In this document: positions 21,925 to 34,439 of the stretch, piece by piece
How positions within the stretch are numbered: the stretch's first letter is position 1
Layout of the letters: each line of letters starts with the position of its first letter
From: Neophaeococcomyces mojaviensis
Taxonomy: Eukaryota; Ascomycota; Eurotiomycetes; Chaetothyriales
DNA length: 64,000 nucleotides
Reading direction: 5' to 3'
NCBI GenBank assembly: GCA_030247915.1
Contig: JAPDRQ010000004.1
Span: forward strand, 248,001 to 312,000
Notes under the pieces: model-generated
Seen by the model: the letters and a program-made list of their open reading frames with translations, nothing else
What the model was told of the DNA's origin: nothing
Databases searched by the model: none
Translations under genes and position numbers: made by a program

Positions 21925-22674
21925 GGCGTGCTGTAAGTCAACGCGAAGCACGATGCTATCGTTTTATTCTACGTCTATCGATCATACCGGTTGTATTGAT
22001 AATACGAGGTCCGAGCACACATTGCTAGTTGACTGAACATCGGGCATATACCTTACTTGACATGGTGGTTGAATTTGGCCAGATTGAGGATTGGTGCCGA
22101 GTGCCTCTGGCCCTGAAACGCTGGGTCGCGCTCTGTACTTGACGGAGAGCTAGAAGCTATGAGGTCGCATTCTATCATCTGATCGCAACACTGGAGACGT
22201 CGACTATTAGGCTACGTTAAACGAAACGGAGGCACCCAGCTGTTAGGACATATCCGAAGAGTCAAGTACGCACGAGGGAAGGAAGATTGTTACGACAGTT
22301 GCAACAGCACGAACATAAAAGATCATCAAGCAAGAAGTACGATCGTGAGATCACATTGGTGATCTAGAGCAGTAGTGGTGGGGATTTATTACTCTATTAT
22401 ATCTCGTCACGATGGTGAAATTCGAAGACTCAAATATCTCATGTGCTGTAAACAACTATCGAGCTTGATGTGGATCGGCATCTGCCTGTTTCAACCAGGC
22501 TCATAGCGAGATAAGGCATCATCGTATTTGCCTCTTGCCTACTCTCCTTCCTCCACATGCCACATTCCCCTCATCTCCAAGCAACAGTCACCTAACTTGA
22601 CCCGGATTCAAACACACCATCGCAACCGCGTATTTGTGCCGTTTGAACGCAGGAGGTAAACTGCTGCTGCCTGT
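21925..22674. other. Intergenic region
   Basis: About 750 bp downstream of SEN15 and beyond the end of the RLI1 gene. No coding frame, repeat or motif is supported. Confidence 0.5.
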
Positions 22675-22872
22675 TTAGTCGTCCTCGTCGTCATTTTCTC
22701 CTGCATCAGCCTCTTCTTCCGTTACCACCTCGGCTCGGCGTTTCTTGCCACCTTTACCCGTGCTGTTAATTTTGGTGTTGCTCGTCTTATCGTTGACCGC
22801 GTTTACATCCATAGCATCGTGATACTCATAACCATCATGTTTGCCCTTGTTGCCCTTTTTAACTCTCGTCCT
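22675..22872 (-). other. Lysine-rich/acidic open frame overlapping the RLI1 stop (+1 frame)
   Basis: A 65-codon stretch without stops begins inside the last codons of RLI1 in the +1 frame and runs through its 3' region. Its composition is not random: KKGNKGKHDGYEY, then TGKGGKKRRAEVV, then EEEADAGENDDEDD and a stop. An internal ATG at 22812 would give 45 residues. It could be a frameshift-dependent tail of RLI1, a separate small protein or a chance low-complexity frame in the 3' untranslated region. No known family is recognised. Confidence 0.35.
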
Positions 22873-24886
22873 CTAGGAAGAAGTAGTTACCAGCGAGTTT
22901 CTGCTCCTGATCGAGCTGACTCTGGTACTTGTTAATACGTGGTCGATAGCTGTTGGGGTCACGTCGGAAAGTGACATCGAGATTCTTTAAGAACTTGTTA
23001 CAGCCAGTTAGGAGAGATTCTGGGGTGTTTGCTCGTGCCTTGATAGCTGGTTGACCATCGAAGACGATGACTCGATCTGCGAGGTAGGTGGCCATGATGA
23101 AATCGTGTTCGACAATAAATGCGGTCTTCTTGTTGTGCATAATAAATCGTTTGATGACACGAGCGGCAATGATACGTTGTTCGGAGTCGAGATAAGCGGA
23201 CGGCTCGTCTATGAGGTAGATATCGGCTGGCAGACCAAGTGCTAGCACAATGGCAACACGCTGCAACTCACCACCTGACAAATTTTGTACTTCTTGGTCG
23301 ATGAAATCGTCAAGCTTGAGTGGCTTATAGACATCTGTCTGGAATTGAGGGTTGAGGAAAGCGACCTTGATTCGCTTGAAGAAGAGTTGTCGGACAGTAC
23401 CTTGAAACTTGGGAGTAATCTTTTGTGGCTTCATCGAAATATTCATCTGTGGCACCTTTTGATTTCCATCTGGCTTCTCGGCGCCAGCAAGCATCCTACA
23501 GAATGTGGTCTTGCCCGTTCCGTTTTCGCCCATCATCACAATGATCTCGGAATCTGTGAATCTGCCGGTTTCAATTTTGAGTGTGAAGTCACCGAGAGTC
23601 TTCGTCATAGAAGGGTATTCAAAGGCACGAGCTTTGTCGACCATGTAGTCCTCGCCAGCTTCGGCAATTCTGAATGTCAAGCTCTCTTCTCGGAATCTCA
23701 AGTTTTCTGTTGGAATGTTGCCGTCTAGGAAAATATTGATACCTTCTCGGACAGAGGAAGGCAGGGTGACAACACCGTAGACTGCTGGTCGACCATAGAG
23801 CACACAGATAAAGTCGGAAAGATAGTCAAGGACCGACAAATCGTGCTCGACGACAATGACATAGTCGTCAGGTCGGAGGAGCTCTCTAATGGTTCGAGCA
23901 GCTGTGAGACGTTGCTTGACATCAAGATAGGAGGACGGCTCGTCGAACATGTAGACATCGGCCTTTTGAACACAGACCAAGGCAATAGCGAATCTTTGCA
24001 GCTCACCACCTGAAAGCACACTGATGTCTCGATCTGTCACGTGCCTCAACTCAAGGACATCCATTATGTGGTCATAGTTGTTCAGCTCATGTCTCGCTTT
24101 GACCAGAGGGCCAACAGTCTTGACGTCGCCCTTGATAGCTCGAGGCAGCTGATCGACGTACTGGGGCTTAACAATTGCTTTAAGGTCATCTTCGAGGACT
24201 TTAGTGAAGTAGTCTGCAAGTGTCAGCACTCAACTTTATGTCATTCCAGCATTTCTCTTACTCTGCAATTCTGAGCCTCTGAAGTATTTCAATATCTCTT
24301 CCCAGTCGGGAGGGCTGTCATGTCTTCCCAGATTCGGCTTCAGCTTTCCAGACAGGATTTTCAGAGCCGTACTCTTTCCAATACCGTTCGTACCGACGAG
24401 ACCAAGTACTTGACCAGGACGTGGCATAGGCAGTCTATGCAGCTTGAAGCTGTTCGCCGAGTATCGATGAGTGACTTGTGTTTCGAGGTTGGTGGGCAAG
24501 TTGATAATATGGATGGCACCGAACGGGCACTTCTTTGGGCAGATACCACAACCAATGCATAATCGTTCAGAGATGTAGGCAATCTTCGAATCAGGCGTTA
24601 CTTCTATGCACAGCTTGCCCGTTCGTACCACCGGGCACGACTTTTTGCACTCCTGTCGACATTTCTGCTAGGGTTAGACACCGCTCTCGCCGCACGTTGA
24701 AGGCCTACTCACTTTTGGCTTGCACTATCAAGCAGAAAAAGTAACTGTCAGTACATGTCCAAATTGACTCTGACATTGAACAAATTTACCTTATCGCTGT
24801 TGATGATGGCAATTCTGCAACTACATCAGCAACAAGGCAAGCAGGTTGTCGACCAAGTACACTAACCTCGTCAACTTGTCCGCCAT
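22859..24886 (-). CDS. rli1: ABCE1/Rli1 ribosome-recycling ATPase
   Basis: Five exons, 24886-24867, 24814-24790, 24724-24713, 24664-24262 and 24213-22859, give 604 residues, matching the usual length of about 605. The N-terminal iron-sulfur domain is rebuilt across four exons: MADKLTRIAIINSDKCKPK, then KCRQECKKSCPVV and CIGCGICPKKCPFGAI. Two ABC cassettes follow: Walker A GTNGIGKST and GENGTGKTT, signature LSGGELQ twice, Walker B with DEPSSYLD and DEPSAYLD. The family splits ribosomes after termination in the cytosol and is essential. The third exon is only 12 nt and encodes Cys-Lys-Pro-Lys, including a cluster cysteine. The gene is divergent from CHD1. The stop at 22859 follows FFLEDES, the normal family end. 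Confidence 0.95.
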
Positions 24887-25429
24887 AATTGCGGTTTACC
24901 CAAGGCTACTCAGCTTTAGGATAAAATCGTGTAGGCAAAAGTGTTTTCAGACCGAACAGACTGTAAATTCTACTCGGCAACAGGATGCTTGCGCTGGAAA
25001 TCCACAAAGTCACAGTAGAGTCACAGTTGCCAACAGCACCAACACTTGGAGGGTAGCAAAATTATGCCTCGATTTCGCATGTGTCATGCCCGCACACTCA
25101 AAAATCATCAGGCTTACAAGCCCCGCCATTGGCCGCGTTTGCCGTTTAAGTTGGGCGCGTCATGGCTTCTTCGGCAAAGTTGCGTTACTCGAGTTAGCTG
25201 CTCCTTGAAAAAGGCAGCCACTCGACTTAGTCTGGTTAGGCTATTTTATGGCGTTTGCGCTCCAGCCGCGCCTGCGACCTGCACTTTGCTCCATCTTCCA
25301 CCAATCCTCAGTTATCGTACAATTCCCTCCACTCTTACCACACCTACCTCACTCTCATTTTCCCACCAACATTGCTGTCGACCACGGTCTAGCACCCTTT
25401 CAATACCCTCGCTGGGTGCTAGAACAATC
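24887..25429. promoter_or_regulatory. Divergent promoter, RLI1 / CHD1
   Basis: The 543 bp between the two start codons must drive both housekeeping genes. A CCAAT box in reverse (ATTGG at 25128-25132, inside GCCATTGGCCGCG) lies in a GC-rich patch, a plausible site for the fungal HAP/CBC complex. A pyrimidine-rich leader precedes the CHD1 start. No TATA box is evident. Confidence 0.45.
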
Positions 25430-28400
25430 ATGGAGTGTAAGTGCCATGCTCCGTAACTGTCTTCATTGTGTGCATATTGCCTGGTTACATAGCCTTTCAA
25501 ATCTACTTCGAGTCCTTCCGACTTGAGCAAGTCGATCACCAGAACGAAGCAGATGATGGGCTCATTTGAAAATTCTAGAGGATCGGAATGACAGATGATA
25601 ATTGAGCAAAACAAGCCGTGTTTTGTCGCGGTCTCACAACGTCGTTCCGATCTCCTGCTCGTCATTCCGACACCTCATCGTCCATCCATCTCTTCATGCC
25701 TCATTTTCATCAGTACAGTCGTATTTTGAGATTCCTGGACACTGCCGGATCGCCACTTTGTGCTGATTGTGTTTTCTGGGTCGCGTTGTTGGCTTTTCTG
25801 CGCTCTCTGCACTTGTTCCCCGGTACCATGCTTTGACAGCTCACCATGCTGACGATACCTCATTAGCACCCCTCACAGTCGAAGCACCCGGACCCTCCAG
25901 ACCTCTTTCCACATCTTCTTCCGACGACTCGTCACCAATAGCTCCGCAAGAGCACGCCACGAATGGCGTCAAATCATACGAAAGCGAAAGTGATCTATCT
26001 GATCCGGCAGAGAATGCTGCTGCCGCAGCCTCATCGGCACCCACTACCAACGTGATCGTCCAACCACCAACAATAAAAGATTCAGATAGCGATGAAGACG
26101 CTGAAGCAGAGAATGACTTTGATGCCGACGGTGACTACGAGATGGAGCTAGATCATCCGCAAACATCGTACAAGGAGGAAGGTGCTTCCTCTTCAGACGA
26201 ATCAGTTCGACCTGCCAAACGAAAGCTGCCCATGACAGACGACGAAGACTACATCCGAAACAACCCCGACCTTTACGGCCTTCGTCGCAGTGGTCGAGCT
26301 CGACCAAGTCGAATGCTTGCTGAGTCTTCCGACGAGGAGGACTCGGATGTAGCACCTCGCCCCCGAAAGCGTCTTAGACAGACCTCTCAGCCATCGTCGA
26401 AACAGCACACTCCTGCTATCGACAGCGTCAGTGGTGCTAGTGAAGACGACGAGTATGGTGGCCGACACAAGAAGCTCACCAAGAAGCAGAAACGCCGATT
26501 CCTCGAATCTGCTAATGGCCTGAGTCCTGCTCATGCCGAAGTCCGATTCTCTACCCGTCGCGCAAACAAAGTCTCCAACTACAACGAGGACGATGAAGAT
26601 CCTTTTGAGGAGGAGGATTCGGAAATGTTGACCCCAAACAATTGGATGAATGCGCCAGAGGATAACACTCCCGCAATTGATATTGTCCTCAACCATCGAC
26701 TCAAAGCAGACATTACCACTCCCACACATACCAAAGATGATTATGAGTTCCTCATCAAATGGCAACAACAAGCATACTATCATGCCACATGGGAGACTGC
26801 TGAATCTCTTGCTGGTGTGAGATCCATTAGACGCTTGGAGAATTACATCAAAAAGACTCTCTCAGAAGATATACGCATTACCACCGATCTCGACATCTCA
26901 CCTGAAGACAAAGAAAAGTACATTCTTGACCGAGAGCAACACTTTGACTCGATTGAGGACTACAAAAAGGTCGAACGCGTGATTGGTGATCGTGAGGGGG
27001 AAGAAGGCACTGAATACCTTGTCAAGTGGAAAGGTCTTTTCTACAACGATGCCACTTGGGAGGCTGCGAGCCTTGTAAGTGACATCGCCCAAGATAAGAT
27101 CGATCGATACATCAATCGCCAAACAGAGAGTTTTCGATCTGATCAGACCGAGCAAAACCCTGCCACCCGCTCCAAGTTTACCCGAGTGGTAGAGCAGCCT
27201 GACTATATCCAAGGTGGCAAGCTGAGAGACTTCCAGCTGGTCGGCCTCAGCTTTCTCGCCTTCAACTGGTCCAGAAACATGAACGTTGTCCTCGCCGATG
27301 AGATGGGTCTTGGTAAGACTGTTCAGACTGTTGCCTTCATCAATTGGCTTCGACATGATCGGAGTCAACAGGGCCCATTCCTTGTCGCTGTCCCTCTGTC
27401 AACAATGCCGGCATGGGCCGACACTTTTGACCATTGGGCACCAGACGTTCATTATGTTGTCTACAATGGCAATACACAAGCTCGGAATGTAATCCGGGAC
27501 TACGAGCTCATCCCGGATGGCAATGTCAGACACCCAAGGTTCCATGTGCTTCTCACCACCTATGAATACGTCCTCACCGACGCTACATTCTTGAGTCAAA
27601 TCAAGTGGCAATTCATGGCTGTCGACGAAGCCCACCGTCTCAAAAACAAAGAGTCTCAGCTCTACGATCGGCTGCGTGAGTTCAAGGCCCCGGCTCGACT
27701 GCTTATTACCGGTACACCAGTGCAGAACAACCTTGGCGAGCTCTCGGCTCTTTTCGATTTTATTAATCCTGGCGTCGTCAATATTGACGAAAGTATGGAC
27801 CTTACTGCCGAAGAAGCGAGTGCAAAGATCGCTAAGCTCACCGAAGACATCAAACCATACATGTTACGACGAACAAAGAACAAGGTCGAGCAGGACCTGC
27901 CACCGAAGTCGGAAAAAATAATCCGTGTTGAATTATCTGATATTCAGCTAGAGTACTACAAGAACATATTAACCAAGAATTATGCCGCCCTCAATCAAGG
28001 TGCCAAGGGACAAAAGCAGTCTTTGCTTAACATCATGATGGAGCTCAAGAAAGCCAGCAACCACCCATTCATGTTTCCTTCATGCGAAGAACGTCTTGTG
28101 CCGGAGGGTGCTCGCAAAGAAGAGGTCCTTCGTGCTCTCGTCACCAGTAGTGGAAAGATGATGTTGCTCGACCAGCTGCTTACGAAGCTCAAGCGAGACG
28201 GTCATCGTGTTTTGATCTTCAGTCAAATGGTCAGAATGTTGGACATCCTCGGCGACTACATGGATTACCGGGGTCATGCTTATCAGCGGCTTGACGGCAC
28301 CATCGCCGCCGCTCCCCGTCGTATTGCTATCGATCACTTCAACGCCCCCGACAGTACCGATTTCTGCTTCTTGCTGTCGACCCGCGCTGGTGGTCTAGGT

Positions 28401-30530
28401 ATCAATCTTATGACGGCTGACACCGTGATCATCTTTGACTCTGATTGGAACCCACAAGCTGATCTGCAAGCAATGGCACGAGCTCATCGTATTGGCCAAA
28501 CCAAACCCGTGAGCGTCTATCGTCTTGTCTCAAAGGAGACGGTCGAAGAAGAAATCCTTGAACGTGCTCGAAACAAGCTCATGCTGGAGTGGTTGACTAT
28601 TCAGCGTGGCGTGACCGACAAGGAGACACAAGCCCGCAGAAATGCCATGGTTGGTGAACCAGGTAGTTCCAACGAGATTTCGAGGATCCTAAAGAAGCGA
28701 GGCCAACGTATGTTCGAGCAGACGGATAACCAGAAGAAGCTAGAAGAGCTCGATCTGGATGCCGTTCTCGAAAAGGCCGAGGACTACAAGGTCGAACAAC
28801 CAGATGGCACTGAAGCAGATGGTGGAGAAGATTTCCTGCGAAGTTTCGACTTTGTTGATGTCAAAGTTGATGACATGTCATGGGATGATATCATTCCAAA
28901 GGAACAACTTGACGGGATCAAGGCCGAAGAGCAGCGAAAAGCCGAGGAAAAATACCTTGCCGAAGTCATCGAGCAAAACAAGCCGCGTGTTCGCAACCGG
29001 GAAGTCGAAGATCGTGAGGCACGACAAGCTAGGAGAGTGCAGCAACGACAGACTGTCGATTCTGAAAGTGAGTCTGACGAGGGCCCCAATGCAGACCCTG
29101 CCAGGCCGCTCAATGAGCGAGAGTATAGATATCTTATCAAAGGCCATCTCAAATTTGGTTCCATCGATGATAGAACGGAGGAGTTCCTGGGAGAAGCTCG
29201 TCTTCGCAACCGTGATTTTGGGATCGTCAAGACTGCTATGCAAGAAGTTCTTGATCGAGCTCGTACTTTGTGGAAAGAAGAACAAGACCGAATGGTGGCA
29301 CTCGAACAATCAGGCAAGCAGATCACGAAAAAGGACAAGAAGGCCGTCCTGTTTGAGCACAGAGGTGTCAAGCGCATCAATGCTGAAACATTGCTGGATC
29401 GACCTAGCGAAATGCGACTTCTACAAGACGTCACTAACTTGCCAGATCAAAAGTCTTTCCGTATTCCTGAAGCTACGAAAGCCGCCGGTTATTCGTGCCC
29501 GTGGGGTGCTCGCGAGGACGGAATGCTCTGTGTAGGCATTGCAAGACATGGCTACGGTTCTTGGGAACGTATCCGTGATGATCCTGAACTTGGCCTCTCC
29601 GACAAATTCTTCCTGGAAGAGCACAGAGTTGACAAGAAAGCGGAGCGAGAGGGACAAGAAGGTCGTCATGCCAAATCACCAGGGGCTGTACACCTTGTTA
29701 GACGTGCTGATTATCTGCTGTCAGTTTTGAAAGCGAAGCACGGTGACGACGAAATCGCCAAAAAGGCCGTTGAGAACCATCATCGCAACAACAAGAAGCA
29801 GCGCGAGCACAACGAAATCAAAGGCTCTTCGACGCCAAATACTGTACACAAGAAGCGTGAAGTAGAGAAGCATCGACATCGAACAGCAAGCACAGGTCAT
29901 CGTGACAGTGTCGAGAGACATGGTACTCCAAGACAAGATTCTCGACACGGCAGAGACAGTGAAGTCCGTGAACGAGATCGGGAACATAGGGATCATCGAG
30001 ACAGAATCCGCCATGAGCCTCGGCGTGAGCATTCATCATCTCATCGACACGGTGAGTCTCACCGACGCACAGATAGTCAAACCAATGGTGCAACAGCCGT
30101 TGAGGAGGATCAGATGATGAAGATGCTTTTCAAACCTGTTCGAGATTCACTCAAAGAGATGAGGAACACTACAAAGCAGATGGTTCCCGATAGTCAGACT
30201 CGAGCTAACGCCTTGAGACAATTCTTGAAAAATGTTGGAAGCTTCATCGCAGAGTCGATGAACGACGTTGACGAGTCTCGAGACGCAATGGAGAAGCGGT
30301 TCTGGTACGTTTCATGCTCTTTGATGAAAGATTTCATTGTACTAACACTAATTAGGGACTATGCCGTCACGTATTGGCCAAACAAAGGTATCCGAGGTGA
30401 TGAGCTGGCCGCTATTCACCGCAAGATCATCGCTTCAGAGAAAGACCTTGCCGGCGACGCCTCACCACAACAAGCTGAGGCAGGCGATACCCGACCCAAT
30501 GGCCACTATCACACATCTCCTCCAAGATAG
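25430..30530 (+). CDS. chd1: CHD1-type chromatin remodelling ATPase
   Basis: The proposed structure is a 7-nt first coding exon (25430-25436, ATGGAGT), a 403-nt intron with a GTAAGT donor, then 25840-30304 and 30356-30530, giving 1548 residues. The core is certain; the first exon is inferred from splice signals and phase. Domains in order are an acidic N-terminus, chromodomain 1 (about 280-345), chromodomain 2 (372-432), and the SNF2 ATPase with Walker A DEMGLGKT at 489-496 and DEAH at 598-601. The helicase C lobe follows from about 770, then SANT/SLIDE-like segments and a C-terminal CHD1 helical domain (about 1425-1510). It spaces nucleosomes in transcribed genes. The last intron (30305-30355, 51 nt) is in frame without a stop. 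Its removal gives EKRFWDYAVTYWP, the conserved form. Confidence 0.93.
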
Positions 30531-31836
30531 AGCCAGGAGGAACGGTCCACATCCCACGTGCCCATGACTTGCGGAGAATTTCTAGCATGTCCTGTCTGCT
30601 AGTGGCAAGCCCGCTCGGTCTTGAGCTGATCTTTTCATTGTTCACCATTGCTAAATTTCCAGTCATTTTGCATCACAAAAAGCAGGGGAGTATCTGGCTT
30701 GCTGGTTAGATCTCACGATTACGGAACGAAAAGCATGACTTGCACACGAAAGTGCTTTGGGCGCGGCTACTGTTATTGATTACTGTCATTCATTCTTGTC
30801 CATGATTACAAATGAAAGTATGTATGAGCTTTTAGATACCCCAAAGATCAACACGATGTCGATGCCGAATAGACGACAATCGTTATTGATGACAGCGATG
30901 GAGTTCAATTTTGTTTAATAGTTGAAGTAATGTCTAAAAATCATGGAAAGCACTGCCGGCGAGCAAGCGACAATGTTACTGTCGCTTAGAAGCGGTTGTG
31001 GTTGGATATGCGGCGTTCGCCTCAGCGGCGTCATGAACATATCTGTCGACGAATGATGGTAGCGAGTTAGGGTTCACTAGCTCCACTGCCGGCATGCACC
31101 ATATCGGCGTTTTTGGCCGGCCGGCAGCAACATACTTCAGAATTCTTTCAGATGCTGCTTCAATGTCAAAACCATAACAATAATCATGATAATTATCTCT
31201 TGTTCCTTCATATGAGCGAGATTTCCTTTTGTAAAGATTGTCCTTCATCGTTGATGTTCTCTGTTGCCTCAAAGGGCAACAACTATGTTACTGACGACGA
31301 GGAGCTGTACCTGCGACAGATGGCCTCTCAAGACTTTTTTTGCCCCGCCAGCCCGCTAGTACATATCAGGTAACTCACGATACCCAGCTTATCACGCTCG
31401 TTCAGTGGAGAGAGCGGCAATTTTGATTTGGTTCAATATTGGACACTGCGTTCGGCGAACTGATTACTAAGTCGGCCATCTGTTGCGTTCATATGCGTCT
31501 TTATGGGACTTGTCTTGAGTTATGTGCGGTGAGATACAGCTGTTGGAGGCAGACATAGATACAAGGTTCCCCGAATAGCTGTACTGTATAATTTCTAATG
31601 GTTTTACTTTTGTTGTGTTGCTGTTACTATTGTTATTGGTGAGGCACTGGTTTGTTTTTTATTTGTAGAGGGAAGATTTGTTCAGTTATCAGCAAAATTA
31701 TCAGGAATAACGGAAATTTGCGGTGGAACACGTCAAGAAGAGAACAATAATCGTAAAGATTCATTCATATTCCTGTTGAGTACAAGCTTCATTTACCAGG
31801 ACGCCAAAAGATTTGGCAGTTCAATGACCTAGAATT
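30531..31836. other. Intergenic region
   Basis: About 1.3 kb between the stops of CHD1 and the sugar transporter. A 98-codon minus-strand frame (30976-31272) has a fairly even composition but no recognised motif. A T-rich, AT-biased stretch runs from about 31570 to 31680. Nothing else is supported. Confidence 0.45.
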
Positions 31837-33771
31837 TCAGGCAGATTGCTTGATCGTCGTTGGGACTGTCCAGATCTGTTCCTCGACACGCTGCCTGATC
31901 TCCTCCTCTGAGGCAACTGAGTTATCGCCGAAGATCTCGCCGATCTCCTCAAGCGTCTTGCCTGAGGCCTCCGGCACGAAGAAGTACGAGAAGATGCTTG
32001 CAGCGAAGCAGAAGCATCCGAAGAAGAGATAAGTTCCCCAACCTAGCGAGATCACCATCTGTGGGACGACCTGTAGATGTTCATTAGCATGATCATCGGC
32101 AGATTAAGAGGGTGAGGTTCTATGGAAGTCGAATGCAATGGTAGTGAGATGCAGTGAAGAAGAGGTATAATAAAGCGAAATAAACTTACCACACCAATCA
32201 CAAAGTTTGCCCACCATACAGTGGCGGTTGCGATGCCAACACCTTTTGCTCGCTTGGAGTTGGACCACAACTCAGCGGGCAGACACCAAGCTAGCGGGCC
32301 GTAGGAGCATGCGTACATGAGCACGTAGATGTAGATCAGGGCGACTCCGAACCAACCCATCCCTTTGTGAGTTTCCCAGCTGGAGCTGTACTTGCTAACG
32401 ATGCCGGCCATAATTAAGTGGGGAACGCCCATGGCGAAACCCCCGAATATCGCAATTTTTCTTCGGCCGACCTTGTCAAGGAAGAGGAAGGTTGGGATGC
32501 CGGCAACAAATTGACAAATCTGAATAGTAGGTTAGTATCCGATAGAGATTTGTGTAGACACTAGCATTTGAACTTACGTTAACCATGCCGGAAAGTATGA
32601 GAGTGGTTTCATAGTCAATTCCGAGCGCGGCGAAGAAGGTAGGAGCATAGTAGACCTGAAATGCGTTAGTTTCAATCTTCATGTCCGTCTCCCCTGGGCG
32701 ACTCACAAAGGCATTGATACCGCTGAATTGCTGGAAGAATGGAATAGCAATTGAAATCATGGTCCGTCTCAAGTAGCGAGGTTTGAAGAGATCGAGCCAT
32801 TGCTTTCCCTCGAGGACTACTGCGTTGGAGGTGGTTCCGTGTTCATGCTTCAGGATCGCTTCTTGGAATTTGACTTCAGCCAAAATACCTTTATATTCGA
32901 GTTGAACACGTTCGTCTGTGGTTGGTAGTCTCCTCAACTTGGCGACCGAGTTCAAGCTTTCCTCATTGCGGTGTCGCATGGCGAGCCATCGGGGTGAGAA
33001 TCGGAAGAAATGGATACCACAACCGACTGCAAGTGCTGGAATCATCTGGAGTAGAAATGGAAGGCGGAAAGCCCAGTCGCCAGACATTACCCTGCAGATT
33101 TGTCAGTTTTTGAGCCTATAAAGTCTTTCAAAAAATACGAACCTCGTGCCATATGTGATCCAGTAAGCGATGATTGCTCCAATCACAATCGCGATAGCTT
33201 CAAGAACCAACAGAGAGCCTCTCACGTTTGGTGGTGCAACCTCGGAGATGTATAAAGGAGCACCCATGGCTAAAGTACCAACTCCAATTCCGCCGATGAA
33301 GCGACCCGCGACCAGCGTGCCATAATCATGAGCAGCAGTTTGGATGATAGCACCAAGGCAGAAGAAGACGGTCGCAATGGTCAAACCCCACTTTCTGGAG
33401 TACCGATCGGCTAGGAAAGGGAGACAGATGCACCCAATAAAAGCTCCGAGCTCAAGCATACCAGTCATGAATCCGACGTGAAAACCGTAGCGAGGGGTGC
33501 CTGGGGCAGTCTCTGGGAATTGGTCGTGGAACTGTGGCATGACTAGGATAAGGGAGATGACACCCTGATCATAGCCGAACGAGAAACCACCAAATGATGC
33601 CAGCAATGCAGCACCGAAAACATAAGGTGAACGAATGATGCCACCGATGCCTTCATTGTCGTACTTAACATGGGCCGCAAGTGACCTCCGGCGGGAGCCA
33701 AACTCGGCGTGGGTAGCACCAAGGCTCTGAGTCTGGTCCGAGGCTTTCTCCATATCGTTGAGATGACCCAT
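31837..33771 (-). CDS. MFS sugar transporter
   Basis: Five exons, 33771-33143, 33091-32707, 32655-32578, 32519-32190 and 32070-31837, give 551 residues; all joins keep frame. Sugar-porter signatures are present: GYDQGVISLI in helix 1, LADRYSRKWGL in the helix 2-3 loop, RFIGGIGVG, PLYISEVAPPNVRGSLL, QQFSGINAFVYYAP across the exon 2-3 join, LDKVGRRK across exon 4, and VPEASGKTLEEIGEIF at the end. Twelve membrane helices are expected. The protein should import hexoses or related sugars at the plasma membrane; the exact sugar is unknown. The chosen start, MGHLNDMEK, is typical; the frame is open upstream to 34011, which is probably leader. It lies tandem with the P450 gene on the same strand. Confidence 0.92.
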
Positions 33772-34439
33772 GGCTTTGTCAAGGGGTGGAAATGAACTCA
33801 ATCGTGTGTATTCACTAGCAAGTGAGTTTTCTATGGTGGTTGATGCTGAAGGAATTTTCGTGTGGACAGCAGCGGACCTGAAGGCATACTTATATCCTCC
33901 ACAACGAAGCAATCCGGCTATCGATGTGGTCCAGCGTGGAGCCTCGTGACACGGGGAAATCCTGGGGAATAGAGGAAATGATGAACTTGAATGCCGAAGA
34001 GACGGCGGCACGGTTCTAGGCTAGGTCATGGGAATTTTAGCGCTAGTCGATCATGCCGTTTTGGCAGTGATCCGGACCGTAACTGCCATTTTGGTTGGCT
34101 TCTTCCCGAAGCAAACTCAACCTCTCCGTATACAAAGTAGGAAGTAGCTCGCCAGTGTCAAATTGTCACACCTTTGGTTGGATTGTATGCTTCCTTAAAC
34201 TTGCCCAGGAATCTTGTGCACCCTGTGTCATGCACATGGCCTTGAACTGATATGGACGCACCAGATTGTCGGCGTCAAAGCCAGATTGTGGTTCAAGGAG
34301 TTTAGCACACGTTATTTGTATGCCCGCATGCCGAGACAGTGACATGCACAGGAGGTGTTCGATTTGCGGCACGATCGTGCAGTTAAAACACTTCGAGAGC
34401 AAAGACATATCTCAAAGAGATGGAGGAATTGTATTCTAT
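33772..34439. other. Sugar transporter promoter region
   Basis: About 670 bp between the P450 stop and the sugar-transporter start, both on the minus strand. The first 240 bp upstream of the start is an open frame that probably belongs to the leader. No clear element was identified. Confidence 0.45.

Noticed and set aside
26202..26783. 193-codon minus-strand frame opposite the CHD1 N-terminal region
   Set aside because: It is antisense to the acidic region and the first chromodomain; no homology signature is seen.
28759..29535. 258-codon plus-strand frame inside CHD1
   Set aside because: It is a shifted frame of the conserved CHD1 exon with no motif of its own.
33772..34011. Longer N-terminus for the sugar transporter
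   Set aside because: The in-frame upstream codons encode a Ser/Pro-rich stretch unlike sugar-porter N-termini; MGHLND at 33771 is a typical start.
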